A stretch of DNA of 64,000 nt, from positions 180,339 to 244,338 of the forward strand of contig NZ_JAEIOJ010000010.1 of assembly GCF_016464305.1 (NCBI RefSeq), in the 5' to 3' direction. Numbering within the stretch: position 1 is the stretch's first letter; each line of letters opens with the position of its first letter. Source of the DNA: Umezawaea beigongshangensis. GTDB lineage: Bacteria > Actinomycetota > Actinomycetes > Mycobacteriales > Pseudonocardiaceae. Both the position numbers and the translations under genes were made by a program. Shown here in pieces: positions 37,259 through 45,867 of this stretch. A model generated the notes under the pieces. That model saw only the letters and a list, made by a program, of their open reading frames with translations. It ran no database searches and was not told the DNA's origin.

Positions 37259-37762
37259 TCAGCCGACGCGGTGCAGCCAGGTGACGGGCGCACCGTCGCC
37301 CGCCCTGCGGAAGGGTTCCAGCGCGTCGTCCCACGCCCTGCCCAGCGCCTCGTCAACGCCGTGCGCGAAGGACTCCCCGCCGCGACTGCGCGCGGCGAGG
37401 GTCCGGAGCTGGTCCTCGGAGACCACGATGTCACCGTTGGCGCTGGTTCTGGCACGCCACAGACCGAGTGCGGGAGCGAAGCAGAACCGCTCGCCGTCCA
37501 CGCCGTGGCTCGGCTCCTCGGTCACCTCGAACCGGAGCATCGGCCACGCCCGCAACGCGGACGCGAGCTTTCCGCCCGTACCGGCCTCCCCGGTCCAGGC
37601 GAACTCGGCGCGCACCTGTCCCGGCGCCGCGGGCTGTGCCGCCCATCTGAGGTCCACTCGCTCACCGAGGGTGCCCGAGATCGCCCACTCGACGTGCGGA
37701 CAGACCGCAGACGGCGACGAGTGGACGTAGACCACGCCACTGGTGCTGTCACGGGTGCTCAC
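37259..37762 (-). CDS. DUF3145 family protein
   Basis: A 167-aa soluble protein conserved in actinobacteria. Its blocks are TSGVVYVHSSPSAVCPHVEWAI, LRWAAQPAAPGQVRAEFAWTGEAGTGGKLASALRAWPMLRFEVTEEP and GLWRARTSANGDIVVSEDQLR. Function is unknown. In other actinomycetes I recall this gene close to fabF, but here the lanthipeptide cluster intervenes. The start is ATG-like at 37762. Confidence 0.9.
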   Translation of the reverse strand: MSTRDSTSGVVYVHSSPSAVCPHVEWAISGTLGERVDLRWAAQPAAPGQVRAEFAWTGEAGTGGKLASALRAWPMLRFEVTEEPSHGVDGERFCFAPALGLWRARTSANGDIVVSEDQLRTLAARSRGGESFAHGVDEALGRAWDDALEPFRRAGDGAPVTWLHRVG

Positions 37763-38382
37763 AGCTGACCTCCGCTACTCGACGAGGGACGTCTTCCCCT
37801 ACGACCTCTCGACACGGACGATCACGTGATTCCCGCTCGTGCATTCTGCCCTGGCTGGGGACGGGTCCGCCACGAGAACCAGCACGGTCCTCACCCGACC
37901 GGGTCACATCCAGGACTTTTGACCCTACGGTGGTGCCCGGCCTTTCCCTGGTCGAAGCACGTTCACACCGTCCGAGATCGAATCGTGATCACCCGATCGG
38001 CTGGACGATCACCTCGACGAGGACACACGGGGCTCCGACCAGCGACGACCTCCTCCCCCTCCGGCGCGTCCACCCGGTCGGACCCGCCGCGCTCCGTCCG
38101 CGCGGGACGACGCGGAACGCGGTTCCCGACCGGCCGCTCCCGACGACCGGTCATTTCGTCCGCGACGCAGGAGTGCCCGTTCGCACCATCGCACGCCCGT
38201 GCGTTCCGGTGACCGGACAAAGGAGAGGACTCCGCCCGAGAGCCGTGTGCATCCCTCTGACGAGTGCCGGTTGATCAGGTGACACGGGTCACCGGCAGTT
38301 CTGTCGGGCGAGCCCGCGTCTGCGCGAAACCCAGCGGCGATACCGTGTCGCCGGGCTGTCGCTCGCAGAGAGGTGGATCGTC
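37763..38382. other. 620-bp intergenic region without a supported gene
   Basis: The open frames here have Arg/Ser/Pro-rich translations and no RBS, so I see no gene. A 16-bp inverted repeat GGTGAC-acgg-GTCACC lies at 38278-38293, about 90 bp before the gene at 38383. The region should hold divergent promoters for that gene and DUF3145. Confidence 0.5.
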
Positions 38383-39633
38383 GTGCGTCTCATCCGGTCG
38401 GGTGCCGACCCCTCCGACGTCGGTGCGGACGTGCGGGCGGCGCTGAGCGCGTGGGGTCACGGCGACGCCGTGCTGGGCGGTGTGGCGCTGCTCGGCGTGC
38501 GTCCGCCGGACTGCCCCCGCCCGCTGGACGCGGTCGTGCTGCTGCCGCGCGGGGTGCTCGTGGTCGTCGGCGTCGACCTGCCCGATCCGGCGATGCGCCT
38601 GGAGGCGCCGCTGCACGGCGTGTGGAAGATCGACGGCTGGCCCCTCAAGCGCGCCGACGGCGCCGTGAGCCCGGCCGCGGAGGCGCTGGAGATCGCGGCG
38701 ACCGTGGGGCGGCGCATCCAGTCCATGCGCGCCGCTCCCCTGCCGGTGGCCACGGTCGTGGCTGTCGGTCCGTACGTGGCGCAGGTGGTGCAGCCGTCGG
38801 CCGACCTGAACCGCGGCGTGCGCGTACTGCACCCGAAGACGGCGACGCTGCTGGCCGCCGCTCGCGAACTCGCCGTGGGCGAGAAGTCCTGCTCCGCCCC
38901 GGACGCCGAGCGGCTGCTCGCCGCGCTCGCGCCGGGCCACCACCCGCCGGGGCTGGCCGATCTGCTCGCGGAGGGCTTCGCCGACGTGGTCTCCGACGAC
39001 CTCGCCAACGCCAGCACGATGCTCATCCCGCGCCTGGGCTCGCCGAAGAACCGGCGCGCGCCCCGCTGGGCGCTCTACGTGGCCGTCGCCGTGGTGGGAC
39101 TGCTGGCGGTCGTCGGGGTGGCGGTGGGGGTGTCGTCGGGCGACGAGCGCGACGCCGCGACCACGCCCTCCGAGACGCTGCCCACGACGGTCGTCGTGGA
39201 CGGCGCGAACTTCACGCCGAGGGGCACGGCCGAGGACGGCGACTGCGCCGAGCACGCGTTCGGCGACGTGCAGGTGTGGCTGAGGACCCACGGCTGCCGG
39301 ACCCTGAAGCGCGCCCAGTACGAGACGACCGTCGCCGGCCGCCGCGCCGCCGTGGCGGTCGCCGAGCTGCGACTGGACGACGCCGAGGCGGCCGCGGCCC
39401 TGAACGGCCTGCTGACGGCACCGGGCTCGGGAGGCGTGACCCCGCTCGTGGAGGAGGGGCGCACCTGGGACGGCGGCCCGGAGACGTTCGACAGCGCGGC
39501 CTTCACCAGCACCGCGAAGGCGACCGCGGTCGTGGTGGCCCAGGCGGTCTGGACGGCGGAGCGCACCACCCCCGACGACCCGAACCTGACCGCCCTGGCC
39601 ACCCGGTCCCTCCGCCTCCCCACGGCCCCGTGA
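38383..39633 (+). CDS. Single-pass membrane protein with N-terminal NERD-like domain
   Basis: A 416-aa product from GTG 38383 behind GAGAGGTGG. The cytoplasmic N-terminal half (1-225) has DAVVLLPRGVLVVVGVDLPDP and a basic KIDGWPLKR, in the style of nuclease-related (NERD) domains. One helix follows at about 228-248 (WALYVAVAVVGLLAVVGVAVGVSSG), then an exported domain with a Cys pair (GDCAEHAFGDVQVWLRTHGCR). I do not recognise a named family, and the NERD comparison is weak. Confidence 0.65.
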   Translation: MRLIRSGADPSDVGADVRAALSAWGHGDAVLGGVALLGVRPPDCPRPLDAVVLLPRGVLVVVGVDLPDPAMRLEAPLHGVWKIDGWPLKRADGAVSPAAEALEIAATVGRRIQSMRAAPLPVATVVAVGPYVAQVVQPSADLNRGVRVLHPKTATLLAAARELAVGEKSCSAPDAERLLAALAPGHHPPGLADLLAEGFADVVSDDLANASTMLIPRLGSPKNRRAPRWALYVAVAVVGLLAVVGVAVGVSSGDERDAATTPSETLPTTVVVDGANFTPRGTAEDGDCAEHAFGDVQVWLRTHGCRTLKRAQYETTVAGRRAAVAVAELRLDDAEAAAALNGLLTAPGSGGVTPLVEEGRTWDGGPETFDSAAFTSTAKATAVVVAQAVWTAERTTPDDPNLTALATRSLRLPTAP

Positions 39634-39649
39634 CACGCGAGTCGCCCGC

Positions 39650-39732
39650 GCGCGCTCAACTCGCGGTGCCCGAACGCTCCACTCGCGGTGCTCGAACGCT
39701 CAACTCGCGGTGCCTGAACGCTCAACTCGCGG
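39650..39732. repeat. 22-bp tandem repeat array
   Basis: Three full units (39663-39684, 39685-39706, 39707-39728) of the pattern GCGGTGCYYGAACGCTCMACTC, with partial units at both ends, lie between converging genes. It is the same element as at 37123-37246, in the reverse orientation. Confidence 0.85.
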
Positions 39733-39736
39733 GTGG

Positions 39737-41167
39737 TCAGAGGCCGTAGGCCTCCAGGAGGCGGAGGTAGATCTCGCTCATCGTCGGGTAGGCGGGAACG
39801 GCGTGCCACAGGCGGTCCAGGGGGACCTCGCCGACGATCGCCACCGTCGCGGCGTGCAGGAGTTCGGCGACGTCCTGGCCCACGAACGTCGCGCCCACGA
39901 TCGTGCGCTTCTCCTCGTCCACGACGATGGACGCCTTGCCGCGGTAGCCGTCGGCGTGCACGGACGACCCGGCCACGGCGAAGTCGATCGTCACGACCCG
40001 CACGTTCAGCCCGGCGTCGCGCGCCTCGGCCTCGGCGCGGCCCACGGAGGCCACCTCGGGGTCGGTGAACACGACCTGCGGCACGGCGACGTGGTCGGCC
40101 GTCGCGGAGTGCTTCGACCACGGCAGGGTGTCCACCCGGCCCCGCACGGACGCCACCAGCGCGTCGCCGAAGATCCGGCCCTGGTACTTGCCCTGGTGGG
40201 TCAGCAGCGCGCGCCCGGTCACGTCGCCCAGCGCCCACAGCCAGCCGCCGTCCACGGCGGACACCCGGCCCCGGTCGTCGGTGGCCAGCGGCGCTCCCGG
40301 CTCGACGCCGAACTCCTCCAGACCGAGGTCGGCGGTGTTGGGCCTGCGGCCGGTCGCGATCAGCAGGTGCTGCCCGGTGACGCTGGAACCGTCGGCGAGG
40401 AGCAGCTCCACGCCGTCCGCGGTCTTCCGCACGCCGCTCGCGCGGGAGTCGAGGTGCAGCGTGACCCCGGCCTCGCGCAGCCCGTCGGCGACGAGGTCGC
40501 CCGCGAACGGCTCCAGCCTCGGCAGCGGCCGCTCCCCCGACACCACGAGCGACACCCGCGCGCCGAGCCACGCCCACGCCTGCGCCATCTCCACGCCGAC
40601 CACGCCACCGCCGAGGACGACGAGGCTCTCCGGCACCTCCTTCGCGGACGTCGCGTCGCGGGAGGTCCAGTACTCGACGTCGTCGATGCCGTCGAGCGGC
40701 GGGATCGTCGGCGTGCTGCCGGTCACGACGACCACGGCGTGCTTCGCGGTGAGCGCCAGCGTCGCGCCGTCGGCGGTCTCCACGGTCACCCGGCGCTCGG
40801 CGGTGATCCGCGCGCGTCCGCGCACGGGGGTGAGCCCGACGCTCTCGACCCACTCGACCTGCCCGGAGTCGTCCCAGTTCGAGGTGAACGAGGTGCGCCG
40901 CTGGAGCACGGCGGCGGTGTCGAGGTCGTCCTCCACCCGCACACCGGGCACGCGGCGAGCGGCGGCCCGCAGCGCTCCCGGCCTCAGCAGGGCCTTGCTC
41001 GGCATGCACGCCCAGTAGGAGCACTCCCCGCCGAACAGCTCGGCCTCCACCAGGGCGGTGCGCAGGCCCCCTGCGGCGATCCGCCCCGCGGCGACCTCAC
41101 CGGGAGCGCCTCCACCGATCACGACGACGTCGAACTCTTCATCAACCACGTGATCAGCCCACACCAC
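39737..41167 (-). CDS. Pyridine nucleotide-disulfide oxidoreductase
   Basis: A 476-aa flavoprotein of the mercuric reductase/lipoamide dehydrogenase group. The FAD site is VVVIGGGAPGEVAAGRIA; the redox pair is in GGECSYWACMPSKALL (spacing CxxxxC). NAD(P) site LVVLGGGVVGVEMAQAW and ALGDVTG are present, and the C-terminus has HAVPAYPTMSEIYLRLLE. There is no N-terminal metal-binding domain or C-terminal Cys pair, so a mercuric reductase role is unlikely. The start lies within the end of the upstream TetR gene (14-nt overlap), suggesting one operon. Confidence 0.88.
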   Translation of the reverse strand: MVWADHVVDEEFDVVVIGGGAPGEVAAGRIAAGGLRTALVEAELFGGECSYWACMPSKALLRPGALRAAARRVPGVRVEDDLDTAAVLQRRTSFTSNWDDSGQVEWVESVGLTPVRGRARITAERRVTVETADGATLALTAKHAVVVVTGSTPTIPPLDGIDDVEYWTSRDATSAKEVPESLVVLGGGVVGVEMAQAWAWLGARVSLVVSGERPLPRLEPFAGDLVADGLREAGVTLHLDSRASGVRKTADGVELLLADGSSVTGQHLLIATGRRPNTADLGLEEFGVEPGAPLATDDRGRVSAVDGGWLWALGDVTGRALLTHQGKYQGRIFGDALVASVRGRVDTLPWSKHSATADHVAVPQVVFTDPEVASVGRAEAEARDAGLNVRVVTIDFAVAGSSVHADGYRGKASIVVDEEKRTIVGATFVGQDVAELLHAATVAIVGEVPLDRLWHAVPAYPTMSEIYLRLLEAYGL

Positions 41168-41840
41168 ACCCCGGCGCGGAGCAAGTCGCGTGCCCCCGTT
41201 GTGGGTCGAGCACCTCGGCGAGCATCCGGCAGATCACCCCGTGGGTGGTGCGGAACACCCGGAAGCGCTCGTCGCCGTGCACCCGTTCGGCGAGTTCGAG
41301 CAGCGAGTCGGCCGTCTGCACGGCCATCCGGAACGTCAGCACCACGGGCGCGTTGCCGGGGGAGCCGAACCGGTCGACGAACAGCTCGGCGAGGCGTTCC
41401 GCCATCAGGTCGTGCTGGTCGACGCTCGCGTCCAGCCGGTGTCCGTCGAGCATGTCGCTGAAGCGGACGCGCCCGAAACCGGGGATCTCCGCGTGCATCC
41501 GCAGGTAGACGTGGACCACCTGCTCGACGGCGCGGCGCCAGTCCGCCGACAGCTCGCCGGAGGAGAACAGGGCGGTCACCTCGCCGAGGTACTGCTCCAT
41601 GCCGTTGAGGGCGATGGTGTGCAGCACGGACCTCTTGTCCGGGAAGTACTGGTAGAACGAGCCGATCGGGACTCCGGCCACCTCGGCGATGCGCGCGGTG
41701 GTGATGTCGTCGTAGTCGTGGTCCGCCAGGAGCTGCGAGCACGCGTCCAGGATCGCTGTGACCGTCGCGGCCCCGCGCCGCTGAACGGGTTGCCGACGCA
41801 TGACCTGCGCCAACCTGCCACCGGCTGCACTGTCACCCAT
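41154..41840 (-). CDS. TetR-family transcriptional regulator
   Basis: A 228-aa protein from ATG 41840. The HTH is at about 28-70 (ATVTAILDACSQLLADHDYDDITTARIAEVAGVPIGSFYQYFPDKRSVLHTI). The ligand domain is long. Its gene overlaps the flavoprotein oxidoreductase gene, so it probably controls it. A short palindrome GATGCATC lies at its start. Confidence 0.88.
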   Translation of the reverse strand: MGDSAAGGRLAQVMRRQPVQRRGAATVTAILDACSQLLADHDYDDITTARIAEVAGVPIGSFYQYFPDKRSVLHTIALNGMEQYLGEVTALFSSGELSADWRRAVEQVVHVYLRMHAEIPGFGRVRFSDMLDGHRLDASVDQHDLMAERLAELFVDRFGSPGNAPVVLTFRMAVQTADSLLELAERVHGDERFRVFRTTHGVICRMLAEVLDPQRGHATCSAPGCGVG

Positions 41841-41888
41841 TGATGCATCCTGAGGGTTACGGGCCGGTAGCAACAGCGCCGAACGACG

Positions 41889-42167
41889 TCACCCCGGTTC
41901 GCCCCTGCGCTTGCGGTACGCGATCCAGCCGATGTCCACCGCGCACACGACGGCCAGCACGACCATCACCACCACGAGGACGGTGAAGTCGGCGCGGGCG
42001 GCGAGCACGGCGAAGACGACCGCCATCACGAGACCGAACCCGGCGAGCCACAGCCGCAGCGTCAGCGCGCTGCGCGCCGGGGCCGAGCCGCCGAGGCCCG
42101 CGGTGGGGTCGTGGTAGCCCGGAAGACCGCGCTCGTAGTCCTCGCGGCTCAGCTTGCGCTTCTCCAT
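41889..42167 (-). CDS. Small two-TM protein, DUF6343-like
   Basis: A 92-aa product: a polar N-terminus (MEKRKLSREDYERGLPGYHDP) and the motif GGSAPARSALTLRLWLAGFGLV, with helices at about 38-58 and 64-84. The ARSALxLRL block before a helical pair is reminiscent of DUF6343, a family of unknown function; assignment is tentative. Confidence 0.65.
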   Translation of the reverse strand: MEKRKLSREDYERGLPGYHDPTAGLGGSAPARSALTLRLWLAGFGLVMAVVFAVLAARADFTVLVVVMVVLAVVCAVDIGWIAYRKRRGEPG

Positions 42168-42173
42168 GCTCCT

Positions 42174-42204
42174 CGGCGTACCCGGCAGGACGCCGGGTAC
42201 GCCG
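42174..42204. terminator. Terminator after the GH89 gene
   Basis: A 13-bp perfect stem (42174-42186 with 42192-42204), loop AGGAC, follows the minus-strand GH89 stop by a few bases. Confidence 0.7.
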
Positions 42205-42210
42205 ACGGGT

Positions 42211-44484
42211 CTACAGCGGGTCGGCCGCCAGTTCGTCCGCGATGCGCCTCGCGACGGCGTACGTGTTGCCGCTGGGCCTGGTCGCGTGCTCCTCGCCGCT
42301 CGCGATCCACTCCTCGCCGCGCCGCGCCCAGTCGTCGAACCGCGGCGGCACTCCGGACGCGATCGTGCCGGGCAGGGCGTTGAAGAAGCGCTGCCAGCGG
42401 GGCTTGTAGTAGCTGCCGAGCAGGCCGTGCCAGTCGCGGTTGGCGTACTCGCGCAGCACGTGCGCGGCCGGGCTGCTCCAGATGGTGACGAGGGAGCGGG
42501 CGTCGTGCTCCAGCGACCTGCGCTCCTGCGCCGTGGTCCCCCATGAGCGGGCCTGGGCCACCCACCGCCCCAGCAGCCACTGCTCGTGCGTGGCCAGGAC
42601 CTGCTCGGTGAGGTCGAGCGCGCGCAGGAACCTCTTGCAGTGCCGGGCGAGCTGCGCCCGGTCGCCGGCCCGGTAGGCGGCGGCGATCTGCTCCAGCAGC
42701 AGCCTGCCCCGGTTGGCGAGCACCTGACGCGTGACGTCGACCAGGTCGTAGCGGTAGGTCGCCAGGCCGCGCGCCGACTCCCGCACGGCGAGCAGCTCGC
42801 CCAGGCAGGGCTGGAACTCCGCCGGGTCGTAGCGCCAGGTCTTCGGCCCCCACATCGACGCCGATCCCGGCGTCAGGGTCGGCTCCAGCGCGAAGGGGGT
42901 CTCGAACGGGCCCTCACCGCTGGTGTGCCCGGTGGAGGCGTACGAGTACGCGGTGCGCAGCAGGATCTGCCACGCCCGCGCGGCGTGCGGGTCGTCCACG
43001 CCGTAGCGCCGCCGGGCGTAGCCCAGCACCCAGCTCTCCAGGTCGACCTGGTCGTGCCGCCACGGCAGTTCCGCGAGCAGGTCGGCCACCACGGGGTTGT
43101 GGTGGATGCCCTCCAGCACCATCGCCGTGCCCACCATCCAGCCGCGGTGCTCGGAGGTCCGCACGGCCTGCAACGTCCGGCCCGGCTCGATCAGGTTGCC
43201 GAACATCCCCAGCCTGCCGCCGAAGTTCTGGATCGTGCCCCAGCACCACGGCGCTCCCCAGTAGGCCTCGGTGGTCTCCCACTTCCGCGCGTCGTCGGAG
43301 TCCAGGTCGAGCACGAGCACCCGGTGCTTGTCGACGGCGTCGACCACCTCCCGGCGGGGGTTGGCCTGCCAGCCCTGCAACACCCACACCGCTCCCGGCA
43401 CCGCGCGTTCCAGCTCGGCCTGCACGGCCCGCGCGGCGTCGGCCAGGTTCGCCCCGTCCAGCAGGACCGGCAGCTCGTCGTCGCCGACCTCGTGGAACAG
43501 GTCGTTGGAGTAGTGCGTGGTCGTGCCGAAGTACTGCGCCTGCGCGCGGTAGAAGCGCTCGGCCACGACGGGGTAGAGCGGGTCGGTGCAGTCGAGCCAG
43601 TGCGGCCGGGGCTGTCCGGCGTAGTCGCGCTGCGCGGGGACGTGCGCCTCGGGGTGCTGGGCGGCCAGCACGGAGGGCACGTGCCCGACGAACGCGGGGA
43701 ACACCGGCGTGATGCCCAGCTCCCGCATCCGCGCGACGATCCGCGCGCCCAGTGCTCGACGGCGGCGCAGCAGGCCCGCGGTCATCGGCCCGGCCATCCC
43801 GATCGGGTCCTCGTAGCCGGTGATGCCGCCGTACCACTGCCACGGCTGGTGCGCCGGCAGCGCGATCCACTTGCGGACGTCGAGGTCGGACAGCCCGAGG
43901 CCGACGAACGTGTCGTACCAGACCGCGTCCTGGCCGATCAGCGCCAGCGCGCGGTTCGTCCCGCTCGCCGCCTGGCGGTCCAGCTCCCGCTCCCACTCCG
44001 ACCAGCCCCAGTACGGAGCGGTGTAGCCGAAGACGGTCATGTTGTAGGCGTAGCGCTCGGTCATCTCGGTCGACATCCGGACGGGACCGTCGGGCGCCGG
44101 CAGCACCGCGGGCAGGTTCAACTGGTCGCCGTTGGCCGACAGGTGCCCGCCCGCGACGTGCTTGAGCCACCAGTGCAGCCCGGACAGCTGGGCCACCGGA
44201 CTGCTGCCCGACAGCGTGATGCGGCCGGGTTCTCCGGCGATCTCGAAGGCCTCGGCCTCACCGGGCGCGCGGTCGAGGTGCCCCAGCACGAACTGCTCCG
44301 CCCCGCGACCGAGCAGCCGCCCGATCGCCGCGCTCACCGCCTCCTGCTGCGCGGCCGCCGCCACGCCGGTGAGCGGACGCAGGGCGGTGGTGGACAGGGT
44401 CGCGGCCAGCGTGCCCACGCCCAGTACGAACGTTCGTCGCGGAAAGCCTCGCAAGGCGCCGTCCTTCCTCCGAAATCGCGCCAC
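42211..44484 (-). CDS. Secreted alpha-N-acetylglucosaminidase (GH89)
   Basis: A 757-aa Tat-type secreted enzyme (FPRRTFVLGVGTLAATL). It corresponds to human NAGLU across its length: WYGGITGYEDP, HYSNDLFHEVGDDELP with the probable acid/base Glu332, GAPWCWGTIQNFGGRLGMFGN, and VLEGIHHNPVVADLLAELPW with the second catalytic Glu459. GH89 removes terminal alpha-linked GlcNAc, for example from mucin-like or heparan-type glycans. The start is GTG 44484. It is transcribed alone, divergent from the XRE gene. Confidence 0.92.
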   Translation of the reverse strand: MARFRRKDGALRGFPRRTFVLGVGTLAATLSTTALRPLTGVAAAAQQEAVSAAIGRLLGRGAEQFVLGHLDRAPGEAEAFEIAGEPGRITLSGSSPVAQLSGLHWWLKHVAGGHLSANGDQLNLPAVLPAPDGPVRMSTEMTERYAYNMTVFGYTAPYWGWSEWERELDRQAASGTNRALALIGQDAVWYDTFVGLGLSDLDVRKWIALPAHQPWQWYGGITGYEDPIGMAGPMTAGLLRRRRALGARIVARMRELGITPVFPAFVGHVPSVLAAQHPEAHVPAQRDYAGQPRPHWLDCTDPLYPVVAERFYRAQAQYFGTTTHYSNDLFHEVGDDELPVLLDGANLADAARAVQAELERAVPGAVWVLQGWQANPRREVVDAVDKHRVLVLDLDSDDARKWETTEAYWGAPWCWGTIQNFGGRLGMFGNLIEPGRTLQAVRTSEHRGWMVGTAMVLEGIHHNPVVADLLAELPWRHDQVDLESWVLGYARRRYGVDDPHAARAWQILLRTAYSYASTGHTSGEGPFETPFALEPTLTPGSASMWGPKTWRYDPAEFQPCLGELLAVRESARGLATYRYDLVDVTRQVLANRGRLLLEQIAAAYRAGDRAQLARHCKRFLRALDLTEQVLATHEQWLLGRWVAQARSWGTTAQERRSLEHDARSLVTIWSSPAAHVLREYANRDWHGLLGSYYKPRWQRFFNALPGTIASGVPPRFDDWARRGEEWIASGEEHATRPSGNTYAVARRIADELAADPL

Positions 44485-44678
44485 AGCACGACTTCTGACC
44501 GACGTCGCTCATCGCGACAGCCCGGAATGCTACGAGCGCGTCGCGAACTCCGCCTGTCCTGACAAAGCTTCACTTCTCACGAACGGTCTACTGTGGCCAG
44601 TGGTACGAGCGGCACGCTTTCCGGTGGTGTGCGGCGAGAAATCGGAGAATGAACGGAGAACGCCGCTAGCGTCGTGCC

Positions 44679-45569
44679 GTGCAGCACTCCTCCCGATCCA
44701 CGGCTCACGGCCGCGACGTGGGCGACGAACTCCGCGCGCAGCGCGAACGAGCGGGCCTGAAGGGCACGGAACTGGCCGAGCTGCTCGGCTGGTCACCGGG
44801 AACGGTGGCCCACCTCGAAGCCGGGTCGCGCGGCACCAGCGAGGCGCAGATCGCCTACTACCTGGGGATCTGCGGCACGGACCCGGCGACGTTTCGCCGC
44901 GTCCTCGACCTGCACGGGGAGAAGAACCGCGACTGCCTCGTCCGCACCCACGAACCCGGACTGCCCGACGAACTCCGCACCCTCATCCGCCACGAGTCCA
45001 CGGCGACGACGATCTACAACTACGAGTCGATACTGCTTCCGGGCCTGCTGCAAACAGCGGCCTACGCTCAGACTCTGATCACACAATCAGCAGACCTTCG
45101 GCCGGAAGAAGTCGGCGTCCGGGTGCGCACCCGGATGATTCGGCAGCAGATGCTCCGCCGACCGAATGCTCCCGATTACGTCTTCTACGTCTACGAGCCC
45201 TCTCTTCGCACGGTCGTGGGAGACAGACGTGTGATGGAGGACCAGTTGATGCACCTGGTGCTGACGGCGAACTGGCGGAACGTCAGCATTCGCGTGATTC
45301 CGCACAACGCACCGGTCAGCACTTCGCTCCGCGGACAGTTCATGATGATGGACTACGAATCCCACCGATCTGTGACGTACGTGGAAAATGAGGTGGCGAG
45401 CCTCTTCGCCGATTCACCGGAGATCGTCGCCACCCATCGGCTGTCCCTCGAACGCTTCGACCAGATTGCCCTCGATGAGGAAGAATCGCGGTCGTTGCTC
45501 ACCACCCTGGCGGGCGACTACGGCGAACCCCGAGGTGCGGACGATGCTGGAGAACCCGACCTGGCGTAG
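44679..45569 (+). CDS. XRE-family regulator with DUF5753 domain
   Basis: A 296-aa protein with an N-terminal HTH (ELRAQRERAGLKGTELAELLGWSPGTVAHLEAGSRG, about 17-52) and a C-terminal DUF5753 domain (SILLPGLLQTAAYAQTLI; LRTVVGDRRVMEDQLMHLV; IRVIPHNAP; VTYVENE). Such proteins are numerous in streptomycetes and pair with small DUF397 proteins, as here (26-bp overlap). WhiJ is a characterised relative that controls development. The start is GTG 44679. Confidence 0.92.
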   Translation: MQHSSRSTAHGRDVGDELRAQRERAGLKGTELAELLGWSPGTVAHLEAGSRGTSEAQIAYYLGICGTDPATFRRVLDLHGEKNRDCLVRTHEPGLPDELRTLIRHESTATTIYNYESILLPGLLQTAAYAQTLITQSADLRPEEVGVRVRTRMIRQQMLRRPNAPDYVFYVYEPSLRTVVGDRRVMEDQLMHLVLTANWRNVSIRVIPHNAPVSTSLRGQFMMMDYESHRSVTYVENEVASLFADSPEIVATHRLSLERFDQIALDEEESRSLLTTLAGDYGEPRGADDAGEPDLA

Positions 45570-45867
45570 GAGCAGCTACAGCGGCGGCAACGGCAACTGC
45601 GTCGAGGTCGCCTGGCACAAGAGCAGCTACAGCGGTGTGAACGGCAACTGCGTCGAGGTCGCCTGGCGCAAGAGCAGTCACAGCGGTGGTAACGGGGGCT
45701 GTGTGGAGGTGGCGTGGCCCTCCGGCGTGGCCGTGCGGGACTCCAAGAACGTCAGCGGTCCGCGGTTGGCCTTCCCGGTGCCCGCGTGGCGTGCGTTCCT
45801 GGTCTCCGCGCCTGCGGGATCACCGGGATCGCCGACCGCGTCGGGTCGGGACGCGGCGGGCGCGTGA
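45544..45867 (+). CDS. DUF397 protein with a triplicated motif
   Basis: A 107-aa partner of the XRE protein. Normal DUF397 proteins have one SSYSGGNGNCVEVA module followed by VAVRDSK and AWRAFL. This one has three consecutive 17-residue modules (residues 9-59), then VAVRDSKNVSGPRLAFPVPAWRAFL. After AWRAFL it continues about 20 residues ([16 protein letters not shown]...) into the convergent gene, longer than the usual ending. Possibly the original stop was lost. Confidence 0.85.
   Translation: MLENPTWRRSSYSGGNGNCVEVAWHKSSYSGVNGNCVEVAWRKSSHSGGNGGCVEVAWPSGVAVRDSKNVSGPRLAFPVPAWRAFLVSAPAGSPGSPTASGRDAAGA
45568..45720 (+). repeat. Three 51-bp in-frame tandem repeats in DUF397
   Basis: Units at 45568-45618, 45619-45669 and 45670-45720. 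The first two are nearly identical at the DNA level; the third has diverged (GGGGGCTGTGTGGAGGTGG), suggesting an older duplication followed by a recent one. Confidence 0.9.

Noticed and set aside
37826..38212. 128-codon open frame in the 37763-38382 gap
   Set aside because: Arg/Ser/Pro-rich translation, no RBS, no codon-position bias, no recognisable motif.
37123..39732. CRISPR array from the 22-bp repeats
   Set aside because: The units are head-to-tail without spacers, degenerate and partly inverted, and no cas genes are present.
39737..41167. Mercuric reductase (merA)
   Set aside because: The protein lacks the N-terminal metal-binding domain and the C-terminal cysteine pair; only the general disulfide-reductase fold is supported.
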